From an uncultured Dehalococcoidia bacterium (lineage in GTDB: Bacteria; Chloroflexota; Dehalococcoidia; Dehalococcoidales; UBA3254), in the NCBI GenBank assembly GCA_903890885.1, contig CAITCX010000323.1, forward strand, positions 1 to 6,820: a DNA stretch of 6,820 nt, written 5' to 3'. The notes under the pieces were generated by a model. That model worked only from the letters and a program-made list of their open reading frames with translations. It made no database searches and was not told the origin of the DNA. Positions 1 through 5,771 of the stretch are shown piece by piece; position 1 is the stretch's first letter, and each line of letters starts with the position of its first letter. Both the position numbers and the translations under genes were made by a program.

Positions 1-2
1 CC

Positions 3-1775
3 CGTCTTAATATAAAGGCTACTATTGTTGAAGTGGGCTGCATAGGCACTTGTTATATCGAACCGGTTATTACTATCATTAAGCCCGATCAACCGGAAAT
101 CTACTACGGAAATGTTACTCCTGAAATCGCGGTTAAATTGATCGAAGATTACCTGGTCAATAATAATCCCCGCCCGGACTTAGCCCTGGGCACCGTCGGC
201 GATAAGAAAATCAAAGGCATACCCGGATTATTCGATCTGCCGATGTTGAAACCCCAGGTGCGTATTGTGCTGCGAAATTGCGGATTTATTGATCCCCAGA
301 ATATTAACCATTATATAGCTCATGACGGCTATAGCGGTTTAATGAAAGCTCTCTGGATGACACCTGAAGCGGTTATAGCTGAATTAAAAAAAGCGGGGTT
401 GAGGGGTCGCGGTGGCGCCGGTTTTTCCACCGGCATAAAATGGGAGCTTTGTCGAAAATCTGCCGGTGAAGTTAAGTATATCATTTGTAATGCCGATGAG
501 GGCGATCCGGGGGCTTTTATGAACCGCTCCCTTTTAGAAGGAGACCCCCATTCCGTTCTGGAAGGCCTGCTTATCGGTGCTCATGCCATCGGTGCTCGTA
601 AAGGTTATATTTATTGCCGTGCCGAAAAACCGCTGGCTATCGAACGTTTGAAAATTGCTCTTAAACAAGCTAAAGAATGCGGCTTGATCGGAGATAAGAT
701 ACTGGGTTCAGATCTGGATTTTGATATCGAACTAAGAGAGGGCGCCGGGGCTTTCGTCTGTGGTGAAGAAACCGCCTTGATCGCCTCCATTGAAGGTAAA
801 AGAGGCATGCCCAACCCGCGTCCTCCCTACCCTGCTCAATCCGGACTGTGGGGGAAACCCACTAATATCAATAATGTCGAAACCTGGGCTAACGTGGCAG
901 CCATCCTGCAAAAAGGCAGCACCTGGTATGCCGGTTTCGGCTCTGAGAAAAGCAAGGGTACGAAAACTTTTGCTCTGGCTGGCAAAATAACCCGTACCGG
1001 TTTAATTGAGGTCCCTTTTGGCATATCCTTGAGAGAAATTATTTTTGATATCGGCGGAGGAGTCTTAGGCAATAAACGCTTTAAGGCTGTGCAAACCGGA
1101 GGTCCTTCCGGCGGCTGCGTGCCAGAAAACTACCTTGACCAACCAGTTGACTATGAATCTCTGGCTAAAGTCGGTTCCATAGTGGGTTCAGGTGGCATGG
1201 TTGTTATGGACGAAGATACCTGCATGGTGGATATCGCCCGTTTCTTCATGGCATTTATTCAATCTGAATCCTGCGGTAAATGCGTTCCCTGTCGGGCGGG
1301 CACTAAACAAATGCTGGATATTTTAAAGCGTATTACTGCTGGCCGGGGCAAACCGGAAGATATAGATCTACTTATCAGCCTTTCGGATGGCATCAAGGCT
1401 GGCTCCCTTTGCGGACTCGGGCAGACTTCTCCAAATCCGGTTATTACCACTTTGCGCTATTTCCGAGAGGAATATGAAGCCCACGTTAAAGAGCACCGCT
1501 GCCCTGCCTGCAGCTGCAATGATCTAACCGATTATTATATTCTACCCGAAAAATGCCAGGGTTGCGGTATTTGCGCTAGCAACTGCCCTTCTGAAGCTAT
1601 CTCGGGAGGCAAAAGACTTATTCATATCATAGACCAGTCAAAATGTATCAAATGCGGCACCTGCCTGGACGTTTGCCCGGGTAGATTCCAGGCTGTCAAA
1701 AAGGTTTCCGGAGAGAAGATCAATGTGCCGGAAAAACCAGTGCCGGTAACGGCTGGTAAACCAAACACTAAATAA
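3..1775 (+). CDS. NuoF/HydB-like NADH-binding flavin iron-sulfur subunit of a formate dehydrogenase complex (5' partial)
   Basis: The reading frame is open to the left window edge, so the gene starts upstream; the GTG at 33 is internal. There are 590 visible residues, numbered here from the codon at 3. A GCIGTC motif (C13, C17) is the end of a thioredoxin-like [2Fe-2S] domain. Next come the glycine-rich FMN region GRGGAGF (about 135-141), the NADH-binding segment GAGAFVCGEETAL (about 247-259), an SLBB-like stretch (about 325-355), and the N3-type [4Fe-4S] motif with C424, C427, C430 and C470. The C-terminus is a two-cluster ferredoxin domain (C518/521/524/528 and C548/551/554/558). This order is that of HydB/HndC/HymB proteins, which oxidise or reduce NAD(P)H through FMN. 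fdhA lies 13 bases downstream, with no hydrogenase gene in view, so I infer a role in an NAD(P)-linked, possibly ferredoxin-bifurcating, cytoplasmic formate dehydrogenase. A NuoE-like subunit upstream is expected but unseen. Confidence 0.93.
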   Translation, partial: RLNIKATIVEVGCIGTCYIEPVITIIKPDQPEIYYGNVTPEIAVKLIEDYLVNNNPRPDLALGTVGDKKIKGIPGLFDLPMLKPQVRIVLRNCGFIDPQNINHYIAHDGYSGLMKALWMTPEAVIAELKKAGLRGRGGAGFSTGIKWELCRKSAGEVKYIICNADEGDPGAFMNRSLLEGDPHSVLEGLLIGAHAIGARKGYIYCRAEKPLAIERLKIALKQAKECGLIGDKILGSDLDFDIELREGAGAFVCGEETALIASIEGKRGMPNPRPPYPAQSGLWGKPTNINNVETWANVAAILQKGSTWYAGFGSEKSKGTKTFALAGKITRTGLIEVPFGISLREIIFDIGGGVLGNKRFKAVQTGGPSGGCVPENYLDQPVDYESLAKVGSIVGSGGMVVMDEDTCMVDIARFFMAFIQSESCGKCVPCRAGTKQMLDILKRITAGRGKPEDIDLLISLSDGIKAGSLCGLGQTSPNPVITTLRYFREEYEAHVKEHRCPACSCNDLTDYYILPEKCQGCGICASNCPSEAISGGKRLIHIIDQSKCIKCGTCLDVCPGRFQAVKKVSGEKINVPEKPVPVTAGKPNTK

Positions 1776-1779
1776 TAAC

Positions 1780-1784
1780 GAGGT
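1780..1784 (+). promoter_or_regulatory. Ribosome binding site of fdhA
   Basis: GAGGT lies four bases before the ATG at 1789, in the 13-base gap after the NuoF-like gene's TAA. It supports this start and implies translation from the same transcript as the upstream gene. The match to the anti-Shine-Dalgarno is short and the spacing is tight. Confidence 0.55.
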
Positions 1785-1788
1785 TCTC

Positions 1789-4458
1789 ATGGAAAATATT
1801 ACGCTTACCATTAACGGACAATGTGTCACAGTTAAATCTGGAGCAACAGTTCTTGAAGCTGCCCAGGCGGCCGGGATTTACATTCCTACTTTGTGCCACT
1901 CGCCTGATCTGAAACCCTATGGTGGCTGCAGGGTCTGCGTTGTTGAAATAGAGTCAATGAGAGGCTTACCCACGTCCTGTACTACCCCTGCTGTAGCAGG
2001 AATGAAGGTGCATACAGAGACCGAAGCTGTCAAGAAAGTTCGCCATACTGCAGTTGAATTGCTTATCGCTGACCATCCATCTGACTGCCTTACCTGCTCA
2101 AAGGATCAGCAATGCGAACTGCAAAAAGTGGCTGCTTATTTAGGCATCCGGGAAACCCGTCTTCCCAAGAAAGCTCCATCGTTTTCTGTTGATACCAGCA
2201 ATCCCTTCTTTGATCTTGATCGTAATAAATGTATCCTTTGCGCCAGATGCACACGCACATGCAGCGAAATAACCTGCATCGGTGCTATTGATATGGCCAA
2301 TCGCGGCTACTCTATGAAGGTAGCCACTTTTGGCGATGGGTTATTATTTGATTCGATCTGTCAGTCCTGCGGCGAGTGTGTAGCCCATTGCCCTGTCGGG
2401 GCTTTGGCCCCTAAACAATCTCTGCCGCCCACCCGCGAAGTGGTCTCTACTTGCGCCTACTGCGGGGTTGGTTGCAGCCTTATTCTGGGCGTTAGAGATG
2501 ATAAAATCGTCTCGGTGCGTGGCAACCCTGACGGTCCGGCTAACCGGGGTAAGCTCTGCGTTAAAGGACGTTACGGGATCGCGGATTTTGTACACAGCCC
2601 GGAAAGATTAACCTCGCCCCTGATTAAGAAAAACGGCCGCTTTGAAAAGGCCACCTGGGAAGAAGCCATTGAGCTTATCGCTGGAAAATTTTCCTCCTAC
2701 AAACCCGAGGAATTGGCCGTAATATCTTCTTCGCGTGCTTCGAATGAAGACAACTATATCGCGCAGAAATTCGCCAGGGCGGTGCTTCACACCAACAACG
2801 TTGATAACTGTGCCCGTGTTTGACACGCCCCAACGTTGGCCGGTCTGGCCAACACATTCGGATCAGGCGCAATGACCAATCACATTGAAGATATGGGCAA
2901 CGCCGGTTGTATTATGTCAATTGGCAGCAATACTACTGCTGCTCACCCTATAATCGGCTTCAAGGTCAAGCAGGCTGCCCAACAAGGCACCAAACTAATC
3001 GTCGTCAATCCGCGGGAAATCAAGCTGGTACGCCATGCTGACCTCTGGCTTAGAATTAAGCCTGGCACGGACGTAGCCTTAGTTATGGGCATGATTCGTT
3101 GGATCCTCGATGAAGGCTTGCAAGATCAGAAATTTATCGATGATAAATGTGAAAACTTCGAAGCGCTTAAAGAATCCTTAAAAGAATTCCCACTGGAACG
3201 AGTATCGGAAATAACGGGAATACCGGTGGAACAGATTATTGCCGCCGCCAAAATGTATGCCGGCAGCGGCCCTTCGGCTATTCTATATACCCTCGGTATA
3301 ACTGAACACACTCACGGCACCGACGCTGTAATGTCACTGGCTAATCTGGCTATGATAACCGGCAACGTGGGCAAACCAGGTTGCGGAGTCAATCCGCTAA
3401 GAGGCCAGAATAATGTGCAGGGAGCCTGCGACATGGGGGCCTTACCAAACCTTTTCCCCGGTTACCAGAGTGTGACTAATCCCGATATCAGGGCTAAGTT
3501 CGAAAAAGCCTGGGGCTGCACTCTTAATCCTCAACCGGGCATTACTTTGACAGCTATGTACAAAGCAGCTGGAGAAAAGAAGCTCAAGGCTTTTTACTTG
3601 ATCGGTGAGGACCCGGTTTTAAGTGAACCTGATATGAATCACACTATCGAATCCCTTAAAAGCCTGGGATTCCTGGTAGTGCAGGATATCTTTATGAGTG
3701 AGACGGCTAAACTGGCAGACGTCGTTTTACCGGCTGCTGGTTTCGCTTCCGATGACGGAACCTTTACCAATACTGAACGCCGCATTCAACGGGTAAGAAA
3801 AGCGGTGCCTGCTCCCGGCGAAGCTAAGCCGGACTGGGAAATCGGTTGTATGATCGCCTGTAAGATGGGGGTTAAAGGATTCGATTATTCCCATCCTTCA
3901 CAAATATGGGCCGAAATGGCAAGTTTGTCACCCAGTATGTCAGGCATCAGTTATGAACGTCTGGAGGAAGAAATGAGCTTACAGTGGCCTTGTACCTCTT
4001 CCACACACCCCGGTACATGCATCCTGCATACTGAAAATTTTACCAGAGGCAAAGGCAAGTTTATCCCGCTCAGCTATAGGCCTTCTGCAGAGGTTACGGA
4101 CACAGAATATCCCCTGATTTTGACTAACGAGCGCAGTATTTATCATTACCACACCGGCACCATGACCAGGAAAGTACCTGGACTGAATCGCTTAAGAAGC
4201 GAAGAACTGGTAGAGATAAATCCCTTCAATGCTGAGAGCCTTGGAATACGAGATGGTGACTGGGTCACCGTCACTTCTCGGCGCGGCACAGTTGATTCTA
4301 AAGCTAAAGTCACCACCGATTCGCCTCCCGGTGTTGTTTGTATGACTTTCCATTTCAGTGAAAGCCCCACCAATGCCCTGACCAATTCGGCTTGCGACCC
4401 TATCTCACAAACTCCTGAATACAAAGTCTGCGCGGTTAATATTAAAAGAAAAGTGTAG
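1789..4458 (+). CDS. fdhA: Selenocysteine-containing formate dehydrogenase catalytic subunit with NuoG-like N-terminal domain
   Basis: This is a molybdenum or tungsten bis-MGD enzyme interconverting formate and CO2. It is 889 residues long if the TGA at 2821-2823 is read as Sec345. The domains run: [2Fe-2S] ferredoxin (C36, C47, C50, C64), His-Cys3 cluster (H96, C100, C103, C109), two [4Fe-4S] motifs (C148/151/154/158 and C191/194/197/201), the catalytic-domain [4Fe-4S] (C222, C225, C229, C257), the molybdopterin core, and a C-terminal dinucleotide-binding domain (about 773-889). Around the TGA the protein reads NCARV-Sec-HAPTLAGL, matching the FdhF/FdhA active site. H346, K259 (LCVKG) and R538 (PLRGQNNVQG) correspond to E. 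coli FdhF H141, K44 and R333. The ATG at 1789 has a GAGG four bases upstream. There is no Tat signal or membrane segment, so it is cytoplasmic. The NuoG-like extension would carry electrons to the NuoF-like subunit encoded just upstream. An automatic caller would split it into two genes at the TGA. Confidence 0.95.
2821..2853 (+). promoter_or_regulatory. Selenocysteine UGA codon and bacterial SECIS hairpin
   Basis: The TGA at 2821-2823 lies in frame in fdhA. Eleven bases later comes a perfect 7-bp stem: GTTGGCC (2835-2841), loop GGTCT (2842-2846), GGCCAAC (2847-2853). The 11-base spacing and GGUCU apical loop match the E. coli fdhF SECIS, which SelB recognises to deliver Sec-tRNA. The stem lies within the coding sequence. 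The organism must therefore carry selA, selB, selC and selD elsewhere. Confidence 0.95.
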
Positions 4459-4487
4459 GGAAATATACCAAACGATCTCTCAAATAT

Positions 4488-5009
4488 ATGCATGATGAAA
4501 ACGTACTAGAAACTAATTCGGCTGTGCCTGAGCGAAGGGCTAAATACTTTGCGGCGATTATCGTTTGTATAGTCTTGCTTTACGTTTTTAACAATCTACT
4601 TTCTATATTTTTTCTATCTGTCCCGCCTGGTTCCAATATTTTTAGGGCAATTATGGACAGCCAGTTCGTCCAGGTTAACATTCCGTTTTTGAGCTCTGAC
4701 TTTGTCAATTGTCTCTGGGGCATCAATCTTGCCCTTATTCTGGGCATGATGGGCAATTTTGCGCTCTTGTTTTACCATCCGCGCTGGTTCAATTACCTGC
4801 TTCAAGCAGTTCTGATTGCAACTGGAATTCTGCCGGTTTACCTGGTCTACAAAGTGTTCCCGTTTACAATTGATTCTCAATCCTTGCCAACACTGACTAA
4901 AAACGGGTTGATAGCTTTTATGTCCCTTCTCAGTTTGGTTGTGATTTTTATGCTTATTAAAAGCGCCGTCAACTTTGTTCGCACCATCCGCAATTTCGAG
5001 CGTTTATAG
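4488..5009 (+). CDS. Uncharacterised four-helix membrane protein
   Basis: I do not recognise a family. The 173-residue protein has a short polar N-terminus and four predicted membrane segments at about residues 20-44, 73-96, 101-125 and 139-163, then a basic tail (VRTIRNFERL). It has three cysteines at most, no CxxC pairs and no heme- or iron-sulfur-type motif. A hydrophilic stretch of about 28 residues between helices 1 and 2 may form a loop. It starts 29 bases after fdhA on the same strand with no terminator between, so it is probably cotranscribed. No good ribosome binding site precedes the ATG at 4488; the AGGG at 4457-4460 is too far away, and an in-frame GTG at codon 13 has no better site. 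It might be a membrane partner or tether of the formate dehydrogenase, a transporter-like helper, or simply a neighbour; the sequence does not decide. Confidence 0.8.
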   Translation: MHDENVLETNSAVPERRAKYFAAIIVCIVLLYVFNNLLSIFFLSVPPGSNIFRAIMDSQFVQVNIPFLSSDFVNCLWGINLALILGMMGNFALLFYHPRWFNYLLQAVLIATGILPVYLVYKVFPFTIDSQSLPTLTKNGLIAFMSLLSLVVIFMLIKSAVNFVRTIRNFERL

Positions 5010-5033
5010 GCTTAATGGAGTCACCAAAACCTG

Positions 5034-5063
5034 TTGACAATATAAGAACATTTGTACTATTAT
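5034..5063 (+). promoter_or_regulatory. Sigma70-like promoter in the intergenic region
   Basis: A perfect -35 box TTGACA (5034-5039) is followed after 18 bases by TATTAT (5058-5063), so transcription would start near 5070. It begins 25 bases after the membrane-protein gene and points right, towards the CTCGTTT array and then antisense to fixX and fixC. No plus-strand protein gene follows. It may drive a non-coding or antisense RNA. Box quality is good; function is inferred. Confidence 0.5.
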
Positions 5064-5087
5064 AGAGCTATTGGAGTACATGGCTCT
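5064..5087 (+). repeat. Dyad overlapping the predicted transcription start
   Basis: AGAGCTA (5064-5070) can pair with TGGCTCT (5081-5087) as a 7-bp stem with one G-T pair and a 10-base loop. It begins immediately after the -10 box and spans the expected start site. As DNA it could be an operator; as RNA only its right half would surely be transcribed. Within it, GGAG (5073-5076) precedes ATG GCT CTT TAA (5080-5091), a three-codon frame that may be coincidental. Confidence 0.35.
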
Positions 5088-5121
5088 TTAACAAGTGAAT
5101 AATACCTTTGAATTCTCTTAT

Positions 5122-5239
5122 CTCGTTATGCCTCGTTTGCTGCCCGTTTACCACTGAATTTGCCTCGTTTACTACTCGTTTACTACTCGTTTACCACTCG
5201 TTTTGACTCGTTTCAGGACGTATTTCCACTCGTTACTGT
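5122..5239 (+). repeat. Helically phased array of CTCGTTT direct repeats
   Basis: Copies of CTCGTTT or near-copies begin at 5122, 5132, 5143, 5154, 5164, 5175, 5186, 5197, 5207, 5217 and 5229. Exact CTCGTTT occurs at 5132, 5164, 5175, 5186, 5197 and 5207. The others are variants: CTCGTTA at 5122 and 5229, CCCGTTT at 5143, and poor matches at 5154 and 5217. The spacing is 10-12 bases (mean 10.7), close to one turn of B-DNA, and the best unit is CTCGTTTACTA. An 11-base period does not keep a reading frame, and no credible ORF covers it. The array could be a cooperative protein-binding array on one DNA face, a bent-DNA element (T-tracts in phase), or a slippage-grown tandem repeat. GAATTC flanks it on both sides (5110-5115 and 5255-5260), each followed within a base by TCTT. 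Confidence 0.85.
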
Positions 5240-5421
5240 CAACATTTTAGCTTCGAATTCCTCTTTTAGGGCCCTTTTTTTTGCTGACTCGTTTCTATTT
5301 TTTGTGAAACGAGTCGGAATGTGATATAAGTCAGGCCCTTAGCTTGAGCAGTTTGCGAAAACCTGTCCCTGCCACACGGTTTGCTTGGACCCCCGTACTC
5401 CGCTCTGGCAAATACAACAAA
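5240..5421. other. Rest of the intergenic region, no gene seen
   Basis: Apart from the hairpin at 5284-5317, I find no credible coding frame, tRNA or rRNA here. AGGGCC (5268-5273) and GGCCCT (5334-5339) could pair around the hairpin to form a larger closed structure. Segment 5341-5420 is more GC-rich and shows no clear signal. The converging operons end on either side, so it may be mostly 3' untranslated sequence. Confidence 0.5.
5284..5317. repeat. 12-bp inverted repeat carrying a direct and an inverted array motif
   Basis: CTGACTCGTTTC (5284-5295) pairs with GAAACGAGTCGG (5306-5317) around a 10-base loop, with 10 perfect central pairs plus one T-G and one outer C-G pair. The left arm repeats an 11-base piece of the array exactly (TGACTCGTTTC at 5204-5214 and 5285-5295); the right arm holds the only inverted copy, AAACGAG. 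No T-run follows it on either strand, so it does not look like an intrinsic terminator. A T8 run (5275-5282) lies just before the left arm. It could cap the 3' end of the plus-strand operon transcript, or be a two-sided binding site for whatever reads the array. Confidence 0.75.
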
Positions 5422-5439
5422 AAAGAGGAGATCCTCTTT
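5419..5439 (-). terminator. Rho-independent terminator of the fixC-fixX operon
   Basis: Read on the minus strand, AAAGAGG (5439-5433) pairs with CCTCTTT (5428-5422) around ATCT, and the descending arm continues into a run of six T (5424-5419). It lies about 50 bases past the fixX stop codon. The stem is AT-rich at its base and the T-run partly overlaps it, so strength is moderate. The plus strand shows no T-run after the stem, so it seems to be one-directional. Confidence 0.7.
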
Positions 5440-5489
5440 CGAAGATCCCCATACATAACGTTCTTATTTGTAATTTCCTATTTCAATAT

Positions 5490-5771
5490 TTATCCAAATT
5501 TATGACTGATGCCGTATCCACCTTTGGGAAATTTCCACTCGATATTCAGATTAGGACAACCTATGCGGCAAGACCCACATTCCAGGCAACCCTCATGATT
5601 AACAGCTATGCGGTCGCCTTCCTGCCGGTAAACATAAGCTGGGCAAAAATACAGACAAGCCTGACTTTCACATTTATTTTTGCAGACTTCCCCGTCGATA
5701 ATTTTTAGATGGCTTTCCTCATCTACTTTAAAACGGTCCAGAAATAACTTGTCCTCTATTTTTACTGTCAT
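5490..5771 (-). CDS. fixX: FixX-type ferredoxin
   Basis: This 93-residue iron-sulfur protein is the electron-transfer partner of FixC in the FixABCX complex and equals the ferredoxin domain of ETF-quinone oxidoreductase. Its C-terminal half carries the family signature: GCLECGSCRIGCP (C62, C65, C68, C72), then IEWKFPKGGYGI and a terminal G. The first half has CPAYVYR (C43) preceded by C30, C34 and C39, so it may hold a second cluster; E. coli FixX has only one. I place the start at the ATG at 5771 because it overlaps the fixC stop as ATGA and has GGAG (5784-5781) nine bases upstream. An upstream TTG at 5786 would add five residues but is less likely. Translational coupling to fixC is probable. 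A terminator follows the stop by about 50 bases. Confidence 0.92.
   Translation of the reverse strand: MTVKIEDKLFLDRFKVDEESHLKIIDGEVCKNKCESQACLYFCPAYVYRQEGDRIAVNHEGCLECGSCRIGCPNLNIEWKFPKGGYGISHKFG

Noticed and set aside
33..35. GTG as the true start of the NuoF-like gene
   Set aside because: The frame is open upstream to base 3, and the residues there continue the thioredoxin-like domain; the gene is cut by the window.
3..1775. Bifurcating hydrogenase subunit rather than a formate dehydrogenase partner
   Set aside because: The domain architecture alone would fit, but the adjacent catalytic gene is formate dehydrogenase and no H-cluster hydrogenase is visible; an upstream hydrogenase gene cannot be excluded.
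2821..2823. TGA as a nonsense mutation making fdhA a pseudogene
   Set aside because: Its position at the active-site residue and the matching SECIS hairpin make Sec recoding far more likely.
2836..4458. A separate oxidoreductase gene starting with TTG at 2836
   Set aside because: It is the in-frame continuation of fdhA past the selenocysteine TGA; the TTG encodes a leucine in the conserved TLAGL motif and lies in the SECIS stem.
5122..5239. CRISPR array
   Set aside because: The units are 10-12 bases with no 25-35 base spacers and no cas gene nearby.
5268..5282. AGGGCCCT plus T8 as an intrinsic terminator of the plus-strand operon
   Set aside because: The palindrome is only 8 bases with no room for a loop, so it cannot form a useful RNA stem by itself.
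5026..5366. AAAACCTGT direct repeat (5026-5034 and 5358-5366) as a target-site duplication around an inserted element
   Set aside because: One 9-base match is close to chance expectation in this much sequence, and no terminal inverted repeats or transposase lie inside.
5385..5708. Plus-strand 107-residue ORF
   Set aside because: It mostly lies antisense to fixX, has no ribosome binding site or recognisable domain, and the opposite strand encodes a clear FixX.
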